Shown one piece after another: positions 15,715 to 24,521 of a stretch of DNA of 50,072 nucleotides. Location of the stretch: contig NZ_JAULSI010000041.1 of NCBI RefSeq assembly GCF_030711405.1, positions 422 through 50,493 of the forward strand, given 5' to 3'. Positions within the stretch are counted from its first letter, which is position 1; every line of letters begins with the position of its first letter. The notes beneath the pieces were generated by a model. The model was not told the origin of the DNA and made no database searches. It saw nothing but the letters and a program-made list of their open reading frames with translations. Made by a program: the position numbers and the translations under genes. Origin of the DNA: Massilia brevitalea (GTDB lineage: Bacteria; Pseudomonadota; Gammaproteobacteria; Burkholderiales; Burkholderiaceae_D).

Positions 15715-17385
15715 TCAACGTGCCTTGTGATACACCGCGATCTGCGATGGGGCAGACTGGATCGGGTAGCGTGCCTTCATCGCCTGTGCCGAGCTGCGGG
15801 CCTGGGCCGGGCAGACGCCGTTGGCGCGGTAGCTCAGGGCGGTTGCCAGCATGGCTTCGTTCTGGTCGCCCAGTTCGCGGGTCAGGTCGTCGGCCACGGC
15901 GCAGGTCGGGGCGATGCCGTTCGCGTAGTCGCCGAAGCCCTTCGCGTTCACGCCCTGGAACTCGACCGAGAAGTAGGTCGTGCCGCAGTTCGGGACCGGG
16001 GTGAAGCCGTACGGCTTGCCGCAGGTCTGGCCGCCGATCACGTTGACTTCGACGTCGATGCCGCGCAGGCCGTTGATCACCGCTTCGCTGGCCGAGCAGG
16101 TGCCCGGCGAGGTCAGGACGGTGACGCGGCGCAGGCCCAGGTAAGGCAGGGCCGTGCCCTTCGCGACGCTGTCCGTGCCGGCGGCGAAGCCATACGCGGT
16201 CGGCTCGAAGCGGATGATCTCGGAAGACTGCTTGGCTTCGATCTTGTTGTTGTACACCAGGCGCTCGAACACCTGGCCTTGCGACGTCGGGCCGGCCACC
16301 ATGTAGGCCAGCTCGCTGGCGATGTTCAGCAGGCCGCCGCCGTTGTAGCGCATGTCCAGCACCAGGTCGTTCACGCCTTGCGCTTTCAGGGAATTGAACG
16401 AATTGATCAGCTGGCGCTCCGCCACCGCGTTGTGGTTCTCGAAGCTCAGGTAGCCGACCTTGCCGGTCGCGGTCTCGATCACCTTGGTGTTTTTCACCGA
16501 CAGCGCCTGCACGTCTTGCGCCGTCAGGGTGACCGTCATCTCGACACCGGCGCGCTTGACCGTCATGCTGTGCTGTTCGCCGACGGCGGACGGGAACAGG
16601 CCGGCATTCAGGGTCGCCACCTGTGCGGCTTCGGTAGCGTTGACGAGGTCGACGCCATCGACCCGGATCACCTGGTCGCCACGGCGCAGGCCTGCCCGGC
16701 TGGCCGGCGAATTCGCTTCGACGATGGTCAGCATCCAGTTGCGCGGCGCCTGGGCCTGGTCGATCGCCAGGGCAAAGCCATAGCCCAGTTCGATGCCGGA
16801 ATTGCTCAGCTTATCCCACTCCGCCGACGGATACGTGAAGTGGTAGGCGTCCTTGTCGCGTGACGAGCGCAGCTTGCTGAAGTAGTCGACCGGCTTGGCG
16901 AAATCGGCCATCTTGAAGTCGGTCGGGATGTCGTTGTACCAGAGGTAGTACTGGTCCGACCAGGCGCGCAGGAAGGTCAGCTCGTCGCGCAGGGTGCCCT
17001 GCTTGTCCGGATAGGCCTTGCCGGTGTAGGGATCGGTGCCGGTGCGCGGGGTGGCGCAGTAGTTCCAGTAGGTGTCGAAGGCGTCGCCCAGGGTCGCGAT
17101 GTCCGGATCAGGCGCGGTCGGGTTGGCCGGGCCGGTCGGGTTGCTGGCGACCGGCGGATTCGTTACCGGCGGATTCGTTACGGGTGGGTTCGTTACCGGT
17201 GGGTTCGTTACCGGTGGGTTCGTTACCGGTGGGTTCGTGCCGACCGGCGGATTCGTGGTCGAACCACCACCACCACCGCCGCCGCCACCACCGCAGGCGG
17301 CAAGCGCGGATGCGGCCACGACGGCGGCGCAGATCAGGCGTAGCGAAGTGGTCATCTGACCCTTGGAAGTGGTTGTCGTCTTCAT
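15715..17385 (-). CDS. S41 family peptidase, lipoprotein with repeat linker
   Basis: A 556-residue protein. The signal peptide ends in a lipobox LAAC with the lipidated cysteine at C31. A run of ten glycines and a Thr/Asn/Pro/Val-rich linker of (NPPVT)n repeats follow. A cap/PDZ region (ANSPASRAGLRRGDQVIRVDG) lies near the middle. The C-terminal protease core has YLSFENH, the LVLDMRYNGGG strand and the likely nucleophile in TCSASEAV. It is probably a periplasmic, membrane-tethered tail-specific-like protease. The start at 17385 gives a 10-residue n-region; an in-frame ATG at 17355 has a better AGGG spacing and is an equally good candidate. Terminator at 15647-15676. Confidence 0.88.
   Translation of the reverse strand: MKTTTTSKGQMTTSLRLICAAVVAASALAACGGGGGGGGGGSTTNPPVGTNPPVTNPPVTNPPVTNPPVTNPPVTNPPVASNPTGPANPTAPDPDIATLGDAFDTYWNYCATPRTGTDPYTGKAYPDKQGTLRDELTFLRAWSDQYYLWYNDIPTDFKMADFAKPVDYFSKLRSSRDKDAYHFTYPSAEWDKLSNSGIELGYGFALAIDQAQAPRNWMLTIVEANSPASRAGLRRGDQVIRVDGVDLVNATEAAQVATLNAGLFPSAVGEQHSMTVKRAGVEMTVTLTAQDVQALSVKNTKVIETATGKVGYLSFENHNAVAERQLINSFNSLKAQGVNDLVLDMRYNGGGLLNIASELAYMVAGPTSQGQVFERLVYNNKIEAKQSSEIIRFEPTAYGFAAGTDSVAKGTALPYLGLRRVTVLTSPGTCSASEAVINGLRGIDVEVNVIGGQTCGKPYGFTPVPNCGTTYFSVEFQGVNAKGFGDYANGIAPTCAVADDLTRELGDQNEAMLATALSYRANGVCPAQARSSAQAMKARYPIQSAPSQIAVYHKAR
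17151..17240 (-). repeat. 15-bp tandem repeats coding NPPVT units
   Basis: Six consecutive 15-bp units differ at a few third or synonymous positions and encode the Asn-Pro-Pro-Val-Thr linker of the S41 lipoprotein. Their near-identity and tandem layout suggest that length may vary between strains by slippage. Confidence 0.85.
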
Positions 17386-17427
17386 GGTATTCGTTAAGTA
17401 ATGGACAAGTTTGTTAAGAAAGAGTAA

Positions 17428-17439
17428 GACAAGCTTGTC
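17428..17439. promoter_or_regulatory. 12-bp palindrome upstream of the S41 gene
   Basis: GACAAGCTTGTC is a perfect palindrome about 43 bp upstream of the S41 start. A half-site-like GACAAG recurs at 17404-17409. It is a possible operator; no regulator can be named. Confidence 0.35.
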
Positions 17440-17515
17440 ACTTTGAGAAGAGCGCACGATTGCTTTTTTTAAATTTATTTTGCATAACTTTCACATCCTG
17501 ACGTTTTCCTGGACG

Positions 17516-17555
17516 AAAAAAAAACGCCGGGTTGGCAGAGTGCCAGCACCGGCGT
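17516..17555 (-). terminator. Rho-independent terminator of the indolepyruvate oxidoreductase gene
   Basis: On the minus strand ACGCCGG and TGGCA pair with TGCCA and CCGGCGT around a short loop, followed by a run of nine T residues. It lies 34 bp after the stop of the large oxidoreductase gene. Confidence 0.85.
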
Positions 17556-17588
17556 AGTCAGGCGCGCAAAGCGACGCCGAGCGGCGGA

Positions 17589-20500
17589 TCAGGCAGCGCG
17601 GGTGGCCGGCGCCGGGTTGTGGAAAGCCGACAACAGATTCGCCTCTTTCTCCTTCGCCGTCTTCAAATGGCGCGCCTTCACGTGGCCATAACCGCGGATG
17701 TCTTCCGGGATGCTGGCAATCGCCACCGCCTGGGCCAGGTTCTCGCCCGAGAGCTTGGGCAGCAGTGCCCCCACGGTGGCGCGGTAGTCGGCGATCAGCG
17801 CGCGCTCGAGCTTGCGCTCCTCGGTATAGCCGAACACGTCGAACGGGGTGTTGCGCAGCCCTTTCAGTTTGGCCAGCACGCCAAAGACCTTCAGCATCCA
17901 CGGGCCGTATTCCTGCTTGATCGCGCGGCCTTCCTTGTCGTGTTTCGCCAGCAGCGGCGGCGCCAGGTGGAATTTCACGGTGATGTCGCCCTCGAACATG
18001 TTGGCGATCTTTTCGCGGAAGGCCGGGTCGGTGTGCAGGCGTGCGACCTCGTACTCGTCCTTGTAGGCCATCAGCTTGTGCAGGTAGCGCGCCACCGCCT
18101 CGGTCAGGCGCGTGCCCTTGCCCAGCTTCGCTTCTTCAAGACGCACACCATCCACGAAGGCCTTGTACTGCGCGGCATAGCCGGCATTCTGGTAAGCGGT
18201 GAGCAGCTCGACGCGGCGGGCGATCAACTCGTCCAGCGTTTGCGTGCGCTTGAATTCCACCACCTTGGCCGGCGTGACCAGCCGGCTCACCGATGCCAGG
18301 TCGTGCGCGGCCGTGCGGCCCCAGTGGAAGGCGGCCTTGTTGAAGGGCACCGAGACGCCGTTCAGCTCGATGGCTTTCATCAGCGCCGCTTCGCTCAAAG
18401 GCACGCGGCCCTTCTGGAAGGCGTAGCCGAGCATGAACATGTTGGTGGCAATCGCATCGCCCAGCAGTGCAGTGGCGATGCGGCCGGCGTCGATGAAGTC
18501 GACGTTGTCCGCGCCACAGGCCTGCAGGATGGCGCCGCGCGAGCCCTCGGCCGGGAATTGCCAGTCCGGGTTCTTCACGAATGCCGCGGTGGTGGCGCCG
18601 GTGTTGTTGACGGCGGCCCAGGTACGGCCTTCGCCCATGCGCGAGAGCGCATCGCGGCTGGCGGCGACGATCTGGTCGCAGCCGATCACGAGGTCCGCGC
18701 TGCCGGTGCCGACGCGGGTGGAATACAGGTCCGACTGCTGCCGGGCCAGGCGCACGTGCGACATCACCGGGCCGCCCTTCTGGGCCAGGCCGGACTGGTC
18801 GAGCACGATGGCGCCCTTGCCTTCGACGTGGGCCGCCACCGCCAGGATCTGGCCGACGGTCACCACGCCGGTGCCGCCGATGCCGGCCACCAGGATGCCG
18901 AACGGTGCGCCAATTTCCGGGATGCGCGGCGCAGGCAGGCTTGGAGGAGAAGCAGCCGCGGCGCCGACGGCTTGCGCCGCCGGCTTTGGCTTCTTCAAGC
19001 CGCCGCCCTCCACCGTGACGAAGCTCGGGCAGAAGCCGGACACGCACGAGAAGTCCTTGTTGCACGAGGACTGGTTGATCTGGCGCTTGCGCCCCAGTTC
19101 CGTTTCCAGCGGCTCGACCGACAGGCAATTCGACTGTACCGAGCAATCGCCGCAGCCTTCGCACACGGCCTCGTTGATGACGGCGCGCTTGGCAGGGTCG
19201 GGGTAACCGCCGGCAAGCGCCCCGTTGGCGCTCGCCTTCCGGCGGCGGCGCTTCTCGGAGGCGCAGGTCTGGTCGTAGATCACGGCGGTGACGCCCGGCA
19301 GTTCGCGCAGTTCCTTCTGCACGTCCATCAGCTCGGAACGGTGGCGCACGGTCACGCCGGCGGCCCAGTCATAGTCGCTCGGGTACTTGTCCGGTTCGTC
19401 GGTGACGACGATGATCGGGCCCACGCCTTCGGCGGCGATCTGGCGCGTGATCATGCCCGGGTCGAGCGGGCCGTCGACGTTCTGGCCGCCGGTCATGGCG
19501 ACCGCGTCGTTGTAGAGGATCTTGTAGGTGATGTTCACCTTGGCCGCCACCGACGCGCGCACCGCCAGGATCCCGGAGTGGAAGTAGGTGCCGTCGCCCA
19601 GGTTCACGAACACGTGCTTCTCGCTGGTGAACGGCGACTGGCCGATCCAGGTCGTGCCCTCGGCGCCCATGTGGGTAAAGGTGGACGTTTCGCGGTCCAT
19701 CCACAGCACCATGTAGTGGCAGCCGATGCCGGCCATGGCGCGCGAGCCTTCCGGCACTTTCGTGGAACTGTTGTGCGGGCAGCCCGAGCAGAAGTAAGGG
19801 ATGCGGTCGGTCTCGGGATTCGCCTTGGCCGGGATGTTCCTGAGCACCAGCTCTTTCGCTTCGAGGAAGGCGATGCGTTCGCGCACGCGCTCGGCCACCG
19901 GATGGCCGGCGCAGTAGTGCGTGATGCGCGAAGCAATGGCGCGCGCGATCTGGGCCGGATTGAGTTCATAGGTGGCCGGCAGCAGCCAGTCGCCGTGGCC
20001 CTTGCGGTCCTTGTTGCTCCACTCGCCGGTGTCGTCGAACTTGCCGACCACGCGCGGACGCTCGCCGTCGGGCAGGTTGTACAGCGCTTCCTTGAGCGCG
20101 TACTCCATCACCTGGCGCTTTTCTTCGACGACCAGGATTTCGTCGAGGCCGCGCGCGAAGTCGTGCACGCCTTCGGATTCGAGCGGCCAGGTCATGCCGA
20201 TCTTGTAGAGGCGGATGCCGATGTCGCTGGCTGCTTGCTCGTCGATGCCGAGGTCGGCCAGCGCCTGGCGCGTGTCGACATAGCTCTTGCCGGCGGTGAT
20301 GATGCCGATCTTCGGCATCGGGCTGTCCCAGATGATTTTATTTAGCTTGTTCGCACGGGCATAGGCCAGGGCCGCATACCACTTGTGGTTGTTCATGCGG
20401 ACTTCCTGGTCCAGCACGGCGTCGGGCCAGCGGATGTTCAGGCCACCCTCGGGGACTTCGAAGTCGGTGGGGATCACGGTCTGCACGCGGTCCGGGTCGA

Positions 20501-21179
20501 GGTCGACCACGGCGCCGGATTCGATGACGTCGGTGACGCACTTCATCGACACCCACAGGCCGGTGTAGCGGCTCATGGCCCAGGCGTGCAGGCCGTAGTC
20601 GATGTATTCCTGCACCGACGACGGGTACAGCACCGGGATGCCGCAGGCGGTCAGGATGTGATCCGACTGGTGCGCGGTGGACGAGGATTTGGCCGCATGG
20701 TCGTCGCCGGCCAGCACCAGCACGCCGCCGTGCTTGGCCGAGCCGGCGTTGTTGCCGTGCTTGAAAACGTCGCCGCAGCGGTCTACGCCCGGGCCCTTGC
20801 CATACCACATGGCGAACACGCCGTCGTAGTTGGCATCCTTGTACAAATTGGTCTGCTGGGTGCCCCAGACGGCGGTGGCCGCCAGGTCTTCGTTCATCCC
20901 GGGATGGAATTTCACGTGGTGGGCGTCGAGGTGCTTCTTCGCCTTCATCGCGGTCTGGTCGACGGCGGTGACCGGCGAGCCGCGGTAGCCGGTGATGTAG
21001 CCGGCGGTGTTCAGGCCGGCCTTGAGGTCGCGCTCGCGCTGCAGCATCGGCAGGCGGATCAGGGCCTGGGTGCCGGTCATGAAGGCGCGGCCGCGTTCGA
21101 GCGTCCATTTGTCGTCGAGCGAGATGGCGTGCTCCGGCTCGGATGGCTGCAGCTGGGAGGGGTCGAGGGGTGCGTTCAT
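17589..21179 (-). CDS. Fused indolepyruvate ferredoxin oxidoreductase (IorA-IorB type)
   Basis: A 1196-residue cytoplasmic enzyme joining the thiamine-diphosphate subunit and the gamma-type subunit in one chain. The N-terminal part holds the pyruvate-oxidoreductase-like pyrimidine-binding region (TAGYITGYRGSPVTAVD). The TPP-binding segment is GDGTYFHSGILAVR with the following LYNDAVAMTGGQ. Cysteine clusters (CEGCGDCSVQSNC and CNKDFSCVSGFC) bind iron-sulfur centres. The C-terminal domain begins GILVAGIGGTGVVTVGQILA. It oxidatively decarboxylates arylpyruvates from aromatic amino-acid breakdown. A divergent Lrp-type gene lies 260 bp away. The leader holds a long hairpin at 21216-21256. Confidence 0.92.
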   Translation of the reverse strand: MNAPLDPSQLQPSEPEHAISLDDKWTLERGRAFMTGTQALIRLPMLQRERDLKAGLNTAGYITGYRGSPVTAVDQTAMKAKKHLDAHHVKFHPGMNEDLAATAVWGTQQTNLYKDANYDGVFAMWYGKGPGVDRCGDVFKHGNNAGSAKHGGVLVLAGDDHAAKSSSTAHQSDHILTACGIPVLYPSSVQEYIDYGLHAWAMSRYTGLWVSMKCVTDVIESGAVVDLDPDRVQTVIPTDFEVPEGGLNIRWPDAVLDQEVRMNNHKWYAALAYARANKLNKIIWDSPMPKIGIITAGKSYVDTRQALADLGIDEQAASDIGIRLYKIGMTWPLESEGVHDFARGLDEILVVEEKRQVMEYALKEALYNLPDGERPRVVGKFDDTGEWSNKDRKGHGDWLLPATYELNPAQIARAIASRITHYCAGHPVAERVRERIAFLEAKELVLRNIPAKANPETDRIPYFCSGCPHNSSTKVPEGSRAMAGIGCHYMVLWMDRETSTFTHMGAEGTTWIGQSPFTSEKHVFVNLGDGTYFHSGILAVRASVAAKVNITYKILYNDAVAMTGGQNVDGPLDPGMITRQIAAEGVGPIIVVTDEPDKYPSDYDWAAGVTVRHRSELMDVQKELRELPGVTAVIYDQTCASEKRRRRKASANGALAGGYPDPAKRAVINEAVCEGCGDCSVQSNCLSVEPLETELGRKRQINQSSCNKDFSCVSGFCPSFVTVEGGGLKKPKPAAQAVGAAAASPPSLPAPRIPEIGAPFGILVAGIGGTGVVTVGQILAVAAHVEGKGAIVLDQSGLAQKGGPVMSHVRLARQQSDLYSTRVGTGSADLVIGCDQIVAASRDALSRMGEGRTWAAVNNTGATTAAFVKNPDWQFPAEGSRGAILQACGADNVDFIDAGRIATALLGDAIATNMFMLGYAFQKGRVPLSEAALMKAIELNGVSVPFNKAAFHWGRTAAHDLASVSRLVTPAKVVEFKRTQTLDELIARRVELLTAYQNAGYAAQYKAFVDGVRLEEAKLGKGTRLTEAVARYLHKLMAYKDEYEVARLHTDPAFREKIANMFEGDITVKFHLAPPLLAKHDKEGRAIKQEYGPWMLKVFGVLAKLKGLRNTPFDVFGYTEERKLERALIADYRATVGALLPKLSGENLAQAVAIASIPEDIRGYGHVKARHLKTAKEKEANLLSAFHNPAPATRAA

Positions 21180-21215
21180 TGTGTCTCCGTGGTGGTGTGC
21201 AGAACATGGGAGAAG

Positions 21216-21256
21216 GCGGGAACAGCCATCCTGCCGGGCAGGCTGGCTGTTCCCGC
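21216..21256. promoter_or_regulatory. Long hairpin in the oxidoreductase leader
   Basis: Perfect 13-bp arms GCGGGAACAGCCA (21216-21228) and TGGCTGTTCCCGC (21244-21256) enclose a 15-nt loop that can itself pair (CTGCC/GGCAG). On the minus strand it lies 37-77 nt upstream of the oxidoreductase start. On the plus strand it is followed by TTGTTTTT, so it could also terminate transcripts running toward the regulator gene. A second small palindrome, GGAGATGTCTCC, lies at 21314-21325, and a TATACT at 21341-21346 (minus) may be the -10. Confidence 0.6.
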
Positions 21257-21399
21257 TTGTTTTTCCCTCGTCCTCCAGTGTTGGCGCCGGTTTTTATTGT
21301 TGGTGGCGCCGACGGAGATGTCTCCTCCGTGAATGGCGACAGTATAGTCTCGTGCCCCCGGCATTAAATACCAATCAATTCCCCACGCCGGAGCTAATG

Positions 21400-21414
21400 C
21401 GCAATAAAATTGCG
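21400..21414. promoter_or_regulatory. Candidate Lrp/AsnC operator
   Basis: CGCAAT-AAA-ATTGCG is a perfect 15-bp dyad, the size and AT-centred form of Lrp-family sites. It lies 25 bp upstream of the regulator start, in the divergent intergenic region shared with the oxidoreductase gene. It fits autoregulation and control of the divergent gene (inference). Confidence 0.5.
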
Positions 21415-21439
21415 GCTGTATAGAATGGAAGGAAAATTT

Positions 21440-21955
21440 ATGTCAAAGATCGAGCTCGATAAAACAGACCGCAAGATCCTGGAAATCCTCCAGGCCGATG
21501 GACGGCTGTCGAACCAGGACGTGGCCGAGCGCGTGAACCTGTCGCCCTCGCCCTGCCTGCGCCGCATCAAGCGCCTCGAAGAAGCCGGCGTGATCCGCCA
21601 GTACGTGGCCCTGGTCGACCCCGACAAGATCGGGCTGGGCCTCCTGGCCTATGTGAACGTGCGCCTGGAAAAGCACAGCGAAGGCCCGGCCAACTCGCGC
21701 GTGCCGGCCACCTCGCCGCGCTTCGAATTCGCCCAGGCAGTGGCGGCCTGGCCGGAAGTGGTGGCCTGCTATGCGATGACCGGGGACATGGACTTCCTGC
21801 TGCGCGTGCACGTGGAAGACATGGACCACTTCTCGCGCTTCATGATGGCCACGCTCCTGCGCCACCCGTCGGTGCTGGACGTGAAGTCGAGCTTTGCGCT
21901 GCAGCGGATCAAGGAGACGACGGCGCTGCCGATCGAGGCGCCGCCGACAAGGTGA
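21440..21955 (+). CDS. Lrp/AsnC family transcriptional regulator
   Basis: A 171-residue regulator with an N-terminal winged HTH (about residues 5-60, DRKILEILQADGRLSNQDVAERVNLSPSPCLRRIKRLEEAGVI). A C-terminal RAM ligand-binding domain ends in LRHPSVLDVKSSFALQRIKETTALP. The start at 21440 is set by GGAAGGAA just upstream. Divergent placement from indolepyruvate oxidoreductase suggests control of aromatic amino-acid degradation. A perfect 15-bp dyad lies 25 bp upstream of its start. Confidence 0.92.
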   Translation: MSKIELDKTDRKILEILQADGRLSNQDVAERVNLSPSPCLRRIKRLEEAGVIRQYVALVDPDKIGLGLLAYVNVRLEKHSEGPANSRVPATSPRFEFAQAVAAWPEVVACYAMTGDMDFLLRVHVEDMDHFSRFMMATLLRHPSVLDVKSSFALQRIKETTALPIEAPPTR

Positions 21956-21984
21956 TCGCGGTTGCGTCGATGTTCGTGGGTGTC

Positions 21985-22122
21985 GTAGGGTGGGCACCTG
22001 TGCCCACGCGGTACCACGGATACACCTCGAAATGTATCCCGCCAGGCGGCGGAAACGGCGGCTTCGCGACGCTTTTCGATTCATCATGCGTTCTACCGCG
22101 TGGGCACAGGTGCCCACCCTAC
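21985..22122. repeat. REP-like cluster B: one inverted pair (REPIN-like)
   Basis: The forward arm 21985-22013 and the inverted arm 22094-22122 are exact reverse complements over 29 bp. Each arm is a GTAG-headed palindrome with stem GTGGGCAC/GTGCCCAC, loop CT (AG in the inverted arm). The 80-bp interior has no ORF and does not resemble the interiors of the other clusters. It lies between the convergent 3' ends of the Lrp regulator and the acetyltransferase. Confidence 0.88.
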
Positions 22123-22135
22123 AACGGCAAACGCC

Positions 22136-22816
22136 TTACTTGGTGCGCTTCCTGGGCGTAAACCACTTCACCGCCGCCCTCGCATTTGCCTTCACGGTGT
22201 AATCGATCACCGCCAGCTGTTCGTCCAGCGCCTCGCGCATCACGCTGCCCGGGCTGGGCGGTGGCAGGTGCAGGTAGGCGTCGGCCTCGCCGTATTCGCG
22301 CTTGATTTCCATGCCCGCCTTCTTCGCGATGTGCATCATGGTGCGGTTGGTCGACAGGCACTGCATGTACAGGGTGTCGATATCGGAATTGCGGCAGTGG
22401 ATGGAAGCGCGCTGGAACAGGCGCGTGCCCACGCCCTGCCCGCGCGCGCTGTTTGAGACCGACACGCCGAATTCGGCCACCCGCGCCTTGCTCGTATTCG
22501 CCGAGCGCCCCGGTTCGGCCGGCCCGAAGGCCAGGTGGCCGACGCCGACCAGCTGGAACACATTGCTGAACACACCGAACACGATGTCGCGCGAAAAATC
22601 GATCTTGTTCACATAGGCGTGGACCTGCTCGTCGGGCAGGACGGTGCCGAAGCGCAGCAGGCGGTCGCTCGTGTCGAGCGCCAAAAAATGCTTGAGCATG
22701 CGGCGGCGGTCGCGCTTGCCCAGCGCCTTGACCAGGACAGCCGGACGGTCGGTCTTGCCGGCCAGGCTGGCCAGCCAATGCGTGAGTGGATTTGCGCGGC
22801 GCGGGTTCTCGGACAT
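22136..22816 (-). CDS. GNAT family N-acetyltransferase
   Basis: A 226-residue protein whose centre carries the acetyl-CoA motif RGQGVG (125-130) after the strand VAEFGVSVSNS. The following CLSTNRTMMHIAKKAGM helix is typical of GNAT enzymes. The substrate is unknown. The start at 22816 is 17 bp after the stop of the diguanylate cyclase on the same strand, so the two are probably co-transcribed. The stop is 14 bp from REP cluster B. Confidence 0.85.
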   Translation of the reverse strand: MSENPRRANPLTHWLASLAGKTDRPAVLVKALGKRDRRRMLKHFLALDTSDRLLRFGTVLPDEQVHAYVNKIDFSRDIVFGVFSNVFQLVGVGHLAFGPAEPGRSANTSKARVAEFGVSVSNSARGQGVGTRLFQRASIHCRNSDIDTLYMQCLSTNRTMMHIAKKAGMEIKREYGEADAYLHLPPPSPGSVMREALDEQLAVIDYTVKANARAAVKWFTPRKRTK

Positions 22817-22833
22817 GCCCCTATTCTAGCCCA

Positions 22834-24417
22834 TCACTTACCGGATCCCGCATCGGTATCAAGGCTGCCCCACTGCGCATTCGGGCCGATGATGAAGGTA
22901 CCCTTGCCGGCCTGCTTTGCCGCGTACATGGCCTTGTCGGCGTCGGCCAGCAGGGCCGCCGCGCCACTCTCGGCGCCGGCGCGGCCGCGTGCGCTGGCGA
23001 TGCCGATGCTGGCCGAGATCCGCACCGGATTGCCGTCGGCTTCCACGATGCCTTCGATTTCATTGAGCACCGTCTGCGCAACGCGCAGCGCCCCGTCCGG
23101 CGTGCCGACGCCTTCGAGCATGATCACGAATTCGTCGCCGCCAAGGCGCGCCAGCACGTCCTCGGCGCGCAGCACCTTCTGCACGCGGCGCGCCACCAGT
23201 TGCAGCACCAGGTCGCCGGTGGCATGGCCCCAGGTGTCGTTCACGCCCTTGAAGCCGTCGAGGTCGATGAACATGGCGGCCACCGTGCTGTCGCGCCGCG
23301 CCGCGCGCACCAGCGACAGTTCCAGCAGCCGGGTCAACTGGCCATAGTTCACCAGGCCTGTCAGGCTGTCGTGCTGGGCCAGGCGCGCCAGCTTCTTCGA
23401 CTGCTCTTCCAGCTCGGCGGTGCGCTCGGCCACGCGGTGTTCCAGGGTGTCGTTGGCCGCCTTCAAACGGTGGTTGACGTCGTTGATGATGCGGTAGCTG
23501 CGGCGCAGGCGCCAGCCGGCATAGGCCAGCAGTGCCAGCAGCAGGATCGAATAGCCGAACAGGAAACCGCGGTAGCGCTGGCGCTCCAGCACCTCGGCCT
23601 GGAAGGCGCGGTCGAATTCGCGGCCCAGGCGCGCCATCGCTTCGCCGGTGCCCAGTGCGGCGATCTGCGCCTCGAGTTCGTTCTCGCGCGGGCGGTTGGC
23701 CAGGATGGTGCGGGTGTCGCGCGCCAGGGCGTCGATCCCGTCCATGATGGCCTGCGAAAAGCGCGACTTCTGCGGCTCGATCTGGGCCAGGGTGATCTCG
23801 ATGCGCCGGGCCAGGCCCGGGGTCGGCGCCAGATTGTAGCGCAGGGTGTCGGCCAGCAGGTCGTTGAGCAGCGCGTCGATGCGCACCACCACGCGGCCCG
23901 GCGCCAGCGCGCCCTCGATGCCGCCCAGTTCCGTCTTCAGGTCGGCCAGCGCCGGCGGCAGCGACTGCAGGGCGGCGCGCAGCGGCGGGTTCAGGCTGCG
24001 GAACTCGGCCACCAGGTCGGCCTTCATGCGCAGCGACGCGGCCAGCGCCGTATGCGCCTGGCGCGCGGCGCGGTCGCGCGTGGGCGGCAGCGCGTCTTCC
24101 AGGTCGCCCATCAGTTCGCGCATCTGCGCCACCGGCGCGGCCAGGCGCGCGTCGGCCAGGCCGCTGCCGATGTGGGCGCGCAGCAGGTCGGCATCCCAGC
24201 CGGCGTCGAGCTGCTGCAGCTCGTGCAGCTGGAATATCACGCGGTTCTGGTTGTCGACGTCGACCCCGGTGGTGCGCGTGTACAGCACCGCCAGCAGCGC
24301 GATCAGCACCGCCGCCGCGCCCGCGACGAACTGCAGACGCCTGCGTGGATGCAGCGCCTCCATCCGGCGCATGGTGCCGGCAAATACCTGGTCCGACCAA
24401 CGTAACAATTTACCCAT
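22834..24417 (-). CDS. Membrane diguanylate cyclase with DAHL-like sensor
   Basis: A 527-residue inner-membrane protein. TM1 is at about 30-46, followed by an all-helical periplasmic domain (50-280) resembling the DAHL type, then TM2 at about 285-304 and a coiled coil (315-345). A GGDEF domain follows with intact GGDEF (426-430) and a product-inhibition site RAED (417-420). It should synthesise c-di-GMP. The start at 24417 (MGKLLRW) is preferred because upstream sequence is not family-like. It is followed closely by the acetyltransferase gene. Confidence 0.9.
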   Translation of the reverse strand: MGKLLRWSDQVFAGTMRRMEALHPRRRLQFVAGAAAVLIALLAVLYTRTTGVDVDNQNRVIFQLHELQQLDAGWDADLLRAHIGSGLADARLAAPVAQMRELMGDLEDALPPTRDRAARQAHTALAASLRMKADLVAEFRSLNPPLRAALQSLPPALADLKTELGGIEGALAPGRVVVRIDALLNDLLADTLRYNLAPTPGLARRIEITLAQIEPQKSRFSQAIMDGIDALARDTRTILANRPRENELEAQIAALGTGEAMARLGREFDRAFQAEVLERQRYRGFLFGYSILLLALLAYAGWRLRRSYRIINDVNHRLKAANDTLEHRVAERTAELEEQSKKLARLAQHDSLTGLVNYGQLTRLLELSLVRAARRDSTVAAMFIDLDGFKGVNDTWGHATGDLVLQLVARRVQKVLRAEDVLARLGGDEFVIMLEGVGTPDGALRVAQTVLNEIEGIVEADGNPVRISASIGIASARGRAGAESGAAALLADADKAMYAAKQAGKGTFIIGPNAQWGSLDTDAGSGK

Positions 24418-24521
24418 AGTGGGAGGAGCATAGCGCAAGCGTGGGGCCGTTCGCGCACGCGCTTGTAACAAGAGTTAACGGAAGAGTTGAGCGACGAGCC
24501 CAGTACAAATCGAGCGACGCG

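Noticed and set aside
17532..20345. A 937-codon plus-strand open frame
   Set aside because: It is the shadow of the indolepyruvate oxidoreductase gene, whose minus-strand reading has TPP and iron-sulfur motifs.
21985..22122. MITE or insertion sequence with 29-bp terminal inverted repeats
   Set aside because: The arms are themselves GTAG-headed palindromes found singly and in other orders elsewhere, and no target-site duplication is evident; REP/REPIN fits better.
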